Shown: in pieces, positions 26,708-40,882 of the stretch
How positions within the stretch are numbered: position 1 is the first letter of the stretch
Layout of the letters: every line of letters starts with the position of its first letter
Source of the DNA: Dipetalonema caudispina
Taxonomy: Eukaryota; Nematoda; Chromadorea; Rhabditida; Onchocercidae
DNA: 64,000 nucleotides
Assembly (NCBI GenBank): GCA_013365325.1
Contig: JABVXV010000319.1
Location: forward strand, 1 to 64,000
Direction: 5' to 3'
Notes under the pieces: generated by a model
Seen by the model: the letters and a program-made list of their open reading frames with translations, nothing else
The model's database searches: none
Told to the model about the DNA's origin: nothing
Translations under genes and position numbers: made by a program

Positions 26708-27844
26708 ATGGGCCGTTATTTCCTGGAGCATCTTGGTGGTCGTCGAATTTTTTCGTGTGATAGCTGTAAAGCTTTCCTGACAAATGAGGATGAACTGATC
26801 TCGAAGCATTTCACTGGTAAAAAGTTGAACGTGGAGTACCCCATAATCTTAGCATGAAGTACGAAGTAGTACGTGAACGTTGCTTTAATCGTCATCGATC
26901 TTCGAGAAGGTTATCTATCACCAGGCTATCTTATAGCTAGTATAGAAAAATTAAGATATGCCTGTGTGTTTCGTAAGTACAATGAGGTTTTTTTTTTTCT
27001 TTCAAAGTGTAATCTGTAGGTCAAGTATCGAGTTGCAGGATAGTCTTTTATTTCATAGTTTAGGGGCTTTTCAGGATCGACAGGTCCAGCTTTTCTCTTT
27101 GACCGTGTCGTTAACATTGAATATTCGGAGATGCAGTTGCGAACGATGATTACTGGGCGACACATTGTTCGAGATGTCATTTGTAAGCGGTGTAAGGTAT
27201 GATAGTTCAGTTTGCTTTGCTCATGGGGTTTTGTACATAATAAACTATTGAAGAACAGAACTGGAAAACTGGGAGAAATATGCAAAAATCCAGGAAATAT
27301 TAACATCTGGAAGAATTTGATGATATATTGACGGAAAAGTTGCTGTCTCATCAAATTTTGCATTCTCCTTTTTACAAGGAGTTAGTAGGATTTTATAAGC
27401 TTGTCAACGAAGCAATGTTACTTATGTTTTCCGGATATCGTTGGAAGGATGAAGTGAAATATAGTTGAATGTGAAGTAGTAAAAATATATAGAAGTGGAA
27501 TATTAAATAAAGGAAATATAGGTAAATACAACATAAGGTAGGACAGTATACAGTACAGGTGCTAGAATTATCTCTTTGTTCTAAGAATTTTGCATGTAAT
27601 ACAGTAAAATTGCACAAAGTTACATTTTTAAAAAAAGTGAGTTCAAAAGAATTACGAATTACGTTGAAAAGGTCATTTGCATGTTTTCCAGACAAAACTT
27701 GGTTGGATGTACGAATATGCAATGAATGAGCCGCAAAAGTACAAGGAATCTAAAGTTATTTTAGAAAGAGCTTTGATCGAAATGAGTGAAGGAATCGATA
27801 ATCCTGTTGACGATGGAAGAGAACCACGACAACGGTACACCTAG
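26708..27844 (+). CDS. Yippee-like zinc-binding protein, YPEL5 type
   Basis: Three exons (26708-26816, 27075-27196, 27692-27844) give 127 residues, close to the roughly 121 of vertebrate YPEL5. The start [11 protein letters not shown], the core [15 protein letters not shown], and the tail with [12 protein letters not shown] are typical of YPEL5. The zinc ligands form the Yippee pattern exactly: C17-x2-C20, 52 residues, C73-x2-C76. In other animals YPEL5 is a substrate-recognition modulator of the CTLH/GID ubiquitin ligase; that role is inherited from the family, not shown here. A CCAG acceptor-like site sits one base before the ATG, suggesting trans-splicing. OTUD5 follows about 1.2 kb downstream on the same strand. 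Confidence 0.96.
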
Positions 27845-28649
27845 TATCTGTTAGTGTTTTCACCTGAATTTCCGATCAACAGAATACAATATTTTGCAGT
27901 ATGTGTCTACATTTTCCACGGCCTTGTAATTTACATTTGTACAATCTTGTATTTTTGTTCGACACAGTGATTTCCCTGATCCAGTGTATTGATTTTGCAT
28001 GCATTCTGGATGATTGATTTTTTGGAACGATACTCAACTTTCAATGTTCCCCAGGATGGCTAGGAAGTACTGGCCTATCTGATACCAAATTAATGAGTTC
28101 TCGTGATTATGAAGATTATCTACTATTGAACATTCATAATTCTTTCTTACAATTGTCTTTATAATGTTAGTCATTACTTTTTACTACGTTTATAACCGTT
28201 GTATTTTCTTTTCTTTAGGGTAGGAACTCAGGCTTTCATAATATTCGAGAAGTTGTAAAGAAAGGTTGGAAGGGTCTACATGTAAAGTTTGGACTTTGCA
28301 GATTTCATCAAATTTGAACCGACTAGTAGTATTTTTTTTTTTTTTTTTTTTTTTTTGAAACAAATGATATTCCATGCTGTATGAATCTTTTATTGGTGTA
28401 CATCAAATTCGATAAAATTATGGATTTTGTTGCAAAGCTTTTGATATCCATTTGGATTTAATAGTCTCAGGCATTGCCTGTACTATTACTAGTTGTTTCT
28501 GGATGTTTGTAAATAATGGCTTGCAGAAATTTCGGAAACTGAAAGGTCATAAAGGGCAAACTAGTTTCTAATGAACAATCCTTATATAATTATAATTCCG
28601 TGGTTTCAGACATATGTTTGGACGGACTCCGTGATTTTTATAAACTTGC

Positions 28650-28976
28650 TTGTTGGTATCGGGTTTCCACCATATTTCAAAATCGTTAGCAAACAAGCAT
28701 GGTTTCCAAACGGAACACTGGGCAGTACCTATCAAAACAGGTTCAACCCCACAGAATGAAAATTGCGGTCAGATCGATAGTGGTGTAATGATGATTGGGA
28801 AGTGGGATGAGTTTATCTCTATGTTAGTGAAATGTAGCAATGAAGGGCAGCTGTTATTAGGAACTCTGTCAATGCCGATTGAATTAAATCTCAAGATGGA
28901 AATCAAGATTTATTTGGAATTGCGTGCTGCACAAGAATACCATTCATCGATTGGTATCAGTGACATTTTTTTATAG
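28650..28976 (+). CDS. Unrecognised 108-codon frame between YPEL5 and OTUD5
   Basis: The frame opens with MLVSGFHHISKSLANKHG and runs 108 codons to a TAG just before the OTUD5 start. Composition is ordinary, with one Gly/Leu-rich stretch (SNEGQLLLGTL). No family recognised. It may be a short gene, 5' leader sequence of OTUD5 or chance. Confidence 0.2.
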   Translation: MLVSGFHHISKSLANKHGFQTEHWAVPIKTGSTPQNENCGQIDSGVMMIGKWDEFISMLVKCSNEGQLLLGTLSMPIELNLKMEIKIYLELRAAQEYHSSIGISDIFL

Positions 28977-29012
28977 ATTGTATATTGTTGATTATTTTGC
29001 ACTATACTGATC

Positions 29013-32000
29013 ATGACAATACTACCTAACAAGCCGAAGAAAGTAGCGAAAAGTAGTGAGCGACACGGTTCACAGCAGACAGGGTTAGTCTTCTTACTCA
29101 AAATTGTTGAACAGAGTAGTGCTTCCTAGCATTTTGATCTTAACATCCTTTTTTTCTCTACAGAGAAACATGAAATTGATTGGAGTATATAGATATTTTC
29201 AAGATATTTTATAAAGTAATTGGTGTTATCTTAAGGGTTTCTTTAGTTGGAAAAAGCGAGGTTTTTATAGTCACACTGCAGAGGTTTAAATATCCTACTT
29301 TCTTCCTCGTTGCAGGTTATCATCAGAGCACCTTGGTTATTCCTAGCAGCTTGCCTCTCTGTGTTTATATTTGTTCATTCAAAGTGACCATTTTCCATAC
29401 AGGCTTGATAGGTTTACTATGTTATGATAAATTTTAATATTCGATATAGAAAAGATTTCCGGATATTTCTAAACCTTAAAGGCGATTTTCAGCAACCGGA
29501 CCTCAGCGATACACTCACATAGACATTCAAGTTCGAATAGCGGCAATGAGGAAAAAAGGAAAACCAATACTTCTTCTGCTAGCTGCAAAAGTTCACCACT
29601 TCCTAGGTTGTTCGCTTCGTATATTTTTCATTCCAAGTATATGGAGCAAATTGCTTGCTCAAGAAAGTCTTTCATCGTCTTGAGGAAAATCTTTCTGGAT
29701 ATAGAGAAATAAATTTGACGAAATGAATACTTTATATTAGTATATACCAACTTGTTCACTTTCTACACTTTTTAGAAGTCACAAAAAATGAAAAGATTGC
29801 AAAGATTCATGGACGGATGCTGGATATATCAGAAAAACCAACATATTTCAGGACTGCTTGTAGTAAAAGTCATTCTTTGGGTGCCTCTCCACCGGAAACT
29901 ATTAAGCAATCAAGACAAAGCCCTCAGGAAGAAAATCCAGGTATCTAAAATATCATTTTTTTACGAATCTTGGGTTTCAGTTGTATTTCCCGCTTGAAAA
30001 AATATTGGTGTCTTTTTCTCATATTTTGATTTTTTAATTTTTTTTATGTTATTTTCTTGTTTTTACGCTTTCAGGTGCTCCAGCTATTAATTCTGATGAT
30101 GAAGATGGTTCCGGTTTTAAAGATGATAACGTATGTCTCATGTTTCCTCTGCGTTTGCTAAAACCTAGAACTGATCTAAAATTCTTCCGTAGTGGTGGGA
30201 GGATTGAGGTGATGGATCGTTAAAGGATGCTATCTTTTTGATTTATCATAGGGAGAACTAGTGCAGGCAAACAAGTTCAGATAAATAAATGTCTCTGAAA
30301 TAATATAAAATATTATTTCAGCTCGAAGCTTGGTTTGAGGAACGTTTGCGTTGCGTACGAGGCCTTGTGATCAAGCCTGTTCGAGGAGATGGAGCATGTC
30401 TCTTCCGAGCTGTTGGTGGGTGCAGAATCTTGAGATGCCTTTTTTCATGCAATATCATTGTTCTTTCTCTTTGAAAATAAGTTTTTTTTTTTAGAAAAGT
30501 AAATTCAGAATAAATTCTGGAACCGTAAATTATACATGAGCATATCTAGCAGATAATTTCACTTTTGTAGTCCGTTTTCTTCCCTACGTTTTTTTGTGCA
30601 TCTTTTTCTCTTATCACTTATGAGAGCTAGAACTTCTGTTACCGGAAATGCATTTCCCAAAGGGAACACTTCTCTTCAAAATATAACATTTTGAGTGAAT
30701 ATATGAATTTAATATATTTCGTCGCTAAATTCTCTTCGCAAGTGTTTCAAATTCGAGAAGAAGAGAAAAAAAGATTTTTATTTTTGGTTTATTCAACGCC
30801 TTTTCAGCTGATCAGATATATGGTGATGAAGAAATGCATGACGATGTCAGGCGGCTTTGTATGGACTACATGGTTAGTTTTATGTGCGCCATGTGATTTT
30901 TGAATGACGTAGTATATTTTTTTTTTCATTATCCATAAATTTCGTAAACTGGAAGTAATCATCTAATCTTCTAAACTTGACAGTGCTTCATTTCAATTTA
31001 TTAGTTGCTTTTGCTTTTCGTGATGTGGATCCCTAGCCATAGACAGGCAATAAGGAAGAATGCTTTTGCTTGGAACTTCATAATATACAGTTTCTCCTGC
31101 TTCAGTGTGATCCATTTGTTTTCTTACCCTCATCTCATTTGAACTGTTCAGCTTAGAAGGACCCTTGGGTTTATAGTCCTTTATTTTTTTTAGGTGTATG
31201 TCAAAACACTCTGCCTTTTGGTCTTCGGAATCAAACTTCCCTTCCTTAATTTAGTTCTCCAAAGGTGGTTTAAAATTTTTTGAAAACTTTCAGGAAAAGA
31301 ATAGTGATCATTTCTCTCAATTCGTGACGGAGGATTTTCATGACTACATTGCCCGGAAACGGCGTCGCGATGCTCATGGAAATCATGTCGAATTACAAGC
31401 AATTTCTGAAATATTTTCACGCCCTATCGAAATTTATGAGTATTGCACTGGTGTGTTTTCATGTACTGATAATCTTAGGTACTTTATTTTTCTTCATATT
31501 ACTAATGCCTAACTTCAGAGCCTCGAAATATCTCCAGCTCTCGTCTAGATGCCTCTCCGTCTGCAGAACCGAATCCACCAATTCGCCTTTCATATCATGG
31601 TGCAATTCATTATAATTCAGGTTAGTGATGACTTATTTTAATCATCGGAGCACATGGTTTGGCCACTGTGGTTTATATCTTGTTTTATAGGTATTAATTT
31701 CAGTTGGTTTGGTCAAAAACTGAAACAGACAGTATCATTGAAAAAATGCGAGTTCTTTAAGACATGCAACCACATTTTTCCTATTTAACTTATTATTTTT
31801 AGGGATCATTCCAGAATTAGATGCATTTAGCTGAATTTCAGTTATTGATCCAACGAAAGCGACAATCGGAGTTGGTTTGGGATTGCCTGAGTATTCACCT
31901 GGAGCAGCGGACAGAAATCTATTGCAGGAAGCGATGCAGAAATCAGAAGTTCAAATGATAGAAGACGCCATGCTGCATGATAAAATTAAAATGACTGATT

Positions 32001-32865
32001 TTGAGCGTACAGAGCAGGATATTAGCGAGCAGGTCACTGTTCAAATCCCTGTTATTTCTACCTTTCATCTTGACTCATAGAATAATCTTTAATGAGTAAA
32101 TAGAAATAGTTTGATGGTTGAGTTCCTGAACGTCTTTTAGGAAAGCCTATGATGGACTATTTCTTTTTGTATACTTATTTATTTCGATAGCATTTTTATG
32201 TTGTTCGTTTCAGTCTCAGTTGAGTTTGATTATCGTACAGTTTTATTTCAGATAGCTCGACAGTCTTATTTGGATTACTTGAAAAGTATTAGTAAAACGG
32301 AAAATACTGAAATAAATGGTGCAGCATATGCAGTTTCGGAACCAGGTTGTTCACATGCAAATGTTCGACCTCAGGAAAGCAGTGATGACGCAATAGGTAT
32401 CATCTTTTGAATCATTTCTAGGTGATTAAGCAGAGGTTTTGTTGAATATACCTATGATTGATGCGATGTTTATGATGATCACCAGGAATAGAGAACCTAG
32501 AATGTCTGTACCAATGTGCATTAGCGTTTCGATTACATCTGGAACAGTACACCAATAATCATTGTAATAAGCACATTGTACAGCGAGTGCTGTCAGTCTT
32601 GCATTTTCAAAAGCATACTGAACCTGTTCCTGTACATTTTTCATCTGTAAAGTAAGATTTTTATTTTATTTTCAAAATGATTTGGAACTTGAAATATTCA
32701 GGTGCTAACGAATGGTTTCATGCAGCTGGATCGGATGCGGAGGAAAGCGCATTATTGGCGCAGGTGATGGCGCTTTCACAACAGGAATTTATGAATTCGT
32801 TAAAGAAGAAATCATCGAAGGAGCAGAATGATGCTGATCAAGCTGGTTCTAGCAAGTCTTCTTAG
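29013..32865 (+). CDS. OTU-domain deubiquitinase, OTUD5/DUBA type
   Basis: A cysteine protease that removes ubiquitin chains. Eleven exons join in frame: 29013-29083, 29493-29606, 29852-29940, 30075-30130, 30322-30415, 30808-30872, 31294-31450, 31519-31620, 31842-32032, 32252-32396, 32702-32865; 415 residues. The start MTILPNKPKK matches the conserved OTUD5 N-terminus. A Ser-rich linker with an acidic patch (SDDEDGSGF) follows. The OTU core has D133-G-A-C136 (nucleophile C136), HGNHVELQAISEIF, and the catalytic-His motif around H246 in GAIHYNS, then the OTUD5 signature KATIGVGLGLP. A C-terminal ubiquitin-interacting motif lies at about 374-392 (ALLAQVMALSQQEF). The human protein is longer, mainly in the N-terminal linker. 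All key catalytic residues are intact. Confidence 0.95.
32426..32644 (-). CDS. Antisense exon-like frame inside the last OTUD5 intron
   Basis: Within intron 32397-32701 the minus strand has a 72-codon frame starting MKNVQEQVQYAFENARLTAL. It continues through YYNDYWCTVPDV and ends with a hydrophobic segment (LGSLFLVIIINIASIIG). The ATG directly follows a CTTTACAG acceptor, and an ATAG|GTATATTC donor occurs about six codons before the stop. Composition is clearly protein-like. No family recognised and no companion exon found. It may be a small nested membrane protein, one exon of a nested gene, or a relic. Confidence 0.35.
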   Translation of the reverse strand: MKNVQEQVQYAFENARLTALAVQCAYYNDYWCTVPDVIETLMHIGTDILGSLFLVIIINIASIIGIFNKTSA

Positions 32866-34584
32866 GATTCCGTGAGTAATTATCAATTTTGAACTCATCC
32901 ATAATCTGTAACTGTAGTGATGGATAATATTTTTTCTTTTTTTAATAATTTGTAACTGTTTTCGTAATAATGGATGACATGATGTCAGCGTCTTGGAATT
33001 TCAGGATGGGCGTTCCTCATTGGATTTAGATTCTTTTCATGTTTTTTTTCGAGAATAATTTTTATGTCGCTGAAATTCACACTTTGCATGTATTTCTAAA
33101 ATAACTTCGTTCTCAAAAAATCTTGTGTTAATTCTTGAAATTTCTTTCAACTTCTTGCACATTATATCGTATTCACAACTTTTTAATTTCTTTTTCCTAA
33201 TTTCACTGTCATTTACTAGGCATCAGTGAATTACGTCAATTTATGTGGTATTTCATTAGTCTTTCATTTTGGAATCCACTATTCAAGGATGAGAAACATA
33301 GTGCATGAATGCGTTTTTGTTTTCGTCTTTTTCATTTTCTGCAGTAATTGTAATTCATTTCGCTTCCTTAACCTAGCCTGGAAAATTGTCATTCGACTGA
33401 TGTAGTGGATTTGTTGTAATCCTTTCATTGAGTTATGGTAATATCATTGTTTTGGGTGAAAATTCTGCAGCTGTTTTTAGAGATTTTAATACTTAAACCT
33501 TGTAAAAATGTACTGAAATGTGTCTCCTTTCTATTACCTTTGCTTTCTTATACATAACCTTTAATATCAAAATGCCAGTACTATCAGGATATTTGATGCA
33601 ATTCATTCAGTGCTTGCAGTACATTTGCATACGGAACATGCAAAACACTAGACTTCCGAAGGTGGCTTACGACTAAAGTTAATGGTTATATGGCAGACAT
33701 ACAAAATGTATTGAATAAATTTTTAAGAGCCAGTCGTCGCAGAGAATCGGGCTTCAAGTAGGTGGGCATCTTTTTATTCTGATCAAATATTATCCAAATT
33801 TTAGATTCATATAGTGCTCAACGAATGACAGTGATATATTTACGGCTTTACGGCTGCATTATTGTTGACATTTGTGGTTATTCGTTTAGAAAATTTCCCA
33901 AAGTTTAATGCCAGCATCGTAAGTTGTCCTTATCCAGTCATTCTGTTTTCTTCATAAAGCTTTGTACAAATCATGTTAGTTGGAAAATGTTTTGGTTTTG
34001 TTTTGGTTGTAGATCCAGTGGTTAAAAGTTTTCGTCATGTTCTAATTGATTCGATCCGTTTCTAGGTGGACGTAATTTGATTCATTTACTCCTGGATAAA
34101 AGCCTCTTAAATATTCGTTTATTTCCGAATAAAACAAATGACAAATTATGAATCATGATTTCAAAAGTTACAATTTATTCCATTTGAACTCTTGACCAGC
34201 ACCAAAACCCAATGTGCAGGAGAATAAGACAACTGATTTAGTGAGTTTTTTGGTAAGCTGATTTTTTCATGTCTGGTCGCAACGCTATGAGATGTGCGAA
34301 TCCTCCTTATTAATGATTGTTTCACTGCTAACGCCTTAAAACACAAAAAAAGAGAACTTTCTGTTGTCTCTGTACGAGGATGCTAAAATGTTATAGACGA
34401 CATGCTATCACTTCTCTCCACATGGTAGTTAGCATCATGCTAATGGTTTGTTCAATAAAGAAAAATGAATTTCAGCATTATTTCTCAACGTCTATTTCCC
34501 CATAATACATTATAATCACCATGCGAAATCTGTTAGCAAAATTTCATATATCACACACAACAGGACGTATATTTCGAGACCGGA
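32866..34584. other. Spacer downstream of OTUD5
   Basis: No supported gene. It should contain the OTUD5 3' UTR and, further right, that of the convergent minus-strand secreted-protein gene. Short frames near 33.6-33.75 kb are too weak to call. Confidence 0.5.
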
Positions 34585-35674
34585 TTAGGAGGTTTTTTGC
34601 CGATCCTTTAAAATTTTGAAAATTTTTCCATCATTTGGGTACTTCTTGCGGAAGGGTTCGTTGAATTTACATCCGAAATAAAATGTCGCCGTTGAATTCA
34701 AGCATCGATCAGACCTCCATATGTACCTGGAAATATCTGTATCAATCAAGGAAAGATAATATAAGAAAATATTCAATTCTTAAAGAAAGAAGATATAACC
34801 AGTCATTTCTACGTTCCACCAATTGATAATTATGATATTGAAAGCAAGATGGATGGAAAAGTTCGAATGCGGAATGAAAGACCTGTAATGGAATAGGTGT
34901 TCAATCTTCATTTTGATATAAAACTCGAAATTCGAAAGCAACTTTTTTTTTCCTTAGAAGAGAAGAAATTCCAACTTTTATTTGAGAAAGAGAGGAAAAA
35001 AAAAAAAAAAAAGTTGAAAATCATAGATTCATAAACTAACATACCGTATGAGCATTGGGACAGAAAATATCGCAATAAACACGATTGATTGTACTGTTGT
35101 ATTTTTCCTTTAATTTCATCAGTCATTTGTTGTTAAATCGAAATTTGATAAAATTTTCTAGTCAAATAGAAAAAAAGTAGTAAGAAAAGATTTTACTAAA
35201 ATTTTTTTTATACCATAAAACATCCTGCTTCTTTTGGTGCTACTCGACCTGGTTCTTCATATTCCATATCTTTCAATACTAAATGACATTTAGATATTTC
35301 ATTACCACTTTTTCTGGATTGATCTTTTGTTACGCATACCAATTTGCGAAATTCTAGATAAGAATTAATTCATCAAAAACAAAGGTTTTTTTTTTTTTTT
35401 AATTAGAATTAAAATAATAATTTTTTTTTTTTTAAAAAGCCATATTTGATCATAGTAAAAATAAAAGTCAAAACTAAGCTAACAAAATTTTAGTAAGTAA
35501 TTAAAGAATTTTGTTCTATCTATTTATAAAATGAATAACAAATTTTATTAATTATTGACCGTTAATCTCTAAAAAGTTGAATGATATACCTAAATGAAAT
35601 GAAAGTGAAAACTAACGTGGATGTGCTTCTAAAGCAATTAGAATTGAAAAGATAAGAATTGTTAGAAATGACAT
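34585..35674 (-). CDS. Small secreted cysteine-containing protein, unrecognised
   Basis: Four minus-strand exons join in frame: 35674-35617, 35353-35214, 35107-35041, 34736-34585; 138 residues. The first exon is a textbook signal peptide, MSFLTILIFSILIALEAHP. The mature part is basic and holds seven cysteines, in contexts such as KLVCVTK, SKCHLVL, AGCFM, VYCDIFCPN, DRCLNS and FGCKF, with candidate N-glycosylation sites at YNST and LNST. The acceptor of exon 3 (ATTAAAG) is weak and the exon 3 donor was chosen to keep the last exon open, so the second half is less certain. No family recognised. Secretion and disulfide bonding are inferred. Confidence 0.55.
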
Positions 35675-35798
35675 ATGGAAGTGACGAATACGGCATTTGA
35701 TAGTGAGAAATGCATTGATGATCATTTGAATACCGTATCCGGAACTTCGTTACTGGTACTACCTTGTATCTGATTTTTCCAAAAAATACTTGTTCCAT

Positions 35799-36376
35799 CT
35801 ATTAACTTGTCTTTTTCATTTCATTTCCTCTTTTTTAAATCTACCTCGTTCCTTTCCCCCGCCCTAACTATTCTATTTTCGATTTATCTATCATGTCATT
35901 TGTTTTTTTATTTATCCCTAATTTCAATCATTCAAAATCAAATCGTCCTGTTTTCTCATATCTTTTTCTTTTCGTAAATCTTCATTTCTATTGAAAAATA
36001 GCAGGCCTTCTTTTTTCTTCCCGTATTTTTGTTATTGTCGTTTAACATCAATTGAAAAATTAAGAATTCTCGGGAAAATTACGATATTTATTAATTTTTA
36101 CGATTACCTTTGATCTTTCTGTTTCCTCAGATTATTCCAAAAAGAAAAAGCTTAAATGTAAAAAAGTCAAATCGTTTTCTTTGGCTAAAGCTCTATTTTT
36201 CTCTTAATTAAAGATGTTTATAATTCAGAAAACATTTAAAATTAATTTTGAAAATTTGAAGTGTAAAACAAAACAACGATTAAATATATTTATTAATAAA
36301 TATAGCAATTTGTTCCAATAAGAAAAAAGAAATGAACAAACTCATGTGTTGCAATAATAATTACGAGTCCTAAAAT

Positions 36377-36417
<41 letters not shown>

Positions 36418-37739
36418 AAAAAAAGTACTAAAACTGACTAGAACTAACTTCACATATGATAAATATTAAATTTGATTTTTTTTCAAATCATTGCTTTTTA
36501 TAAAATTTGAAGGCTTTTCCGTGACTCTACTATAATAATGATACAAATAAATTATAATTAAAATGCATTAACAATCCAAGGAACACGAAATATAATTCAA
36601 AATAATTACAAACAAATTAATGACTAGAACAATCTTAACTTATGGACATATATTTTGTGTCATCAAATTTCAATTCAGCTATAGTTTGCTAAATTCTCTA
36701 TCCAGCTATACAGGGTTGAAAGAATATGTTAGAAAAAAAGAAAAAAAAAATTCAAATAATTATTACTTCAATCATTAATTAACAATTAAAATTTTTTGAA
36801 TGGCTATTTAAAGGGAATTTCATTGGTTGAACATAATAATGTTTGGATTTATTTGTCGAATTGTAAGAATCATTTGCAAATAAATTAAAGTTCCGTACTT
36901 TGTTTAAAAAAAAAAAGCTTTAAAACTTTCGTAAAACTTTTTTGTTGTGAAATTCCAGTAGCTTCTCTTTTTTTTCAGATTATTAATATATTATTCACAA
37001 ATGCGTTTGAATCAATGTTTTAAACGTTCAAGAAAATGGTTTTTTTTTTCTTTTGAACTATTTAAAACCAGAAAAAATTTAAAAACAAACTTGTTTAACT
37101 TATTTGAAATTAAGAAAAACTAAAACGAAAACTTTTCAATTTATTCAAACTTAGTATAACGAAAAGTAATTGAATTATATTACAGAGAAATAACTCTTCC
37201 AATCATATATGACTGAATACAACTCAGCAAAACAGGTACATATTAACATTAATAAAAAAAAAAAAAAAAAAGATATAATTTGAAATACTCCAAAAATAGC
37301 ACTAATTAATGAAGGAAATTGAAAGGAATTAATTTTTAGAGATGTTATCAAGAAAAATGATTATTCCGAGATCATTGAAAACTGAAATTTACCATTCCTG
37401 TATCATTTGGAATTATCAGATGGATAAATGCTTCTCTGGGTTTGTATTTTCTGATGAATGTTCTGCCTCACAACGTTTCACTTCTTTGAATAAAAGTTCT
37501 GAAATGCAAAAAATTATTATTAAAGCATATCTCATTGAAAATTACGAAAATTTCAAATCTCAAAGCTGTGTAAATTACCTACTATTATTAGCTAATTAAA
37601 GTAACATTCCAACATTCTAAAAATTTCAACAAAAAATTATCTATCATTATTTATAACATCTGATTGAATGAATAAAGTTATGCTAAAAAAAAAAAAAAAA
37701 AAAAAAATTGCCAATCAATGATTGAACAATTAATTAATT
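35799..37739. other. AT-rich spacer between two minus-strand genes
   Basis: Holds an A28 run near 36385-36412 and another A run near 37685. A plus-strand 85-codon frame at 37342-37599 exists but has no splice context or recognisable motif, so no gene is called. Confidence 0.5.

Positions 37740-40882
<3,143 letters not shown>

Noticed and set aside
28910..29101. 63-codon minus-strand frame with a membrane-like segment
   Set aside because: Antisense to the first OTUD5 exon and lacking its own splice signals; best seen as a shadow frame.
31190..31420. 76-codon minus-strand frame
   Set aside because: Antisense to an OTU-domain exon with clear homology; the sense strand explains the open frame.
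37342..37599. 85-codon plus-strand frame downstream of the kinase
   Set aside because: No motif, no convincing splice sites, and a length that can arise by chance.
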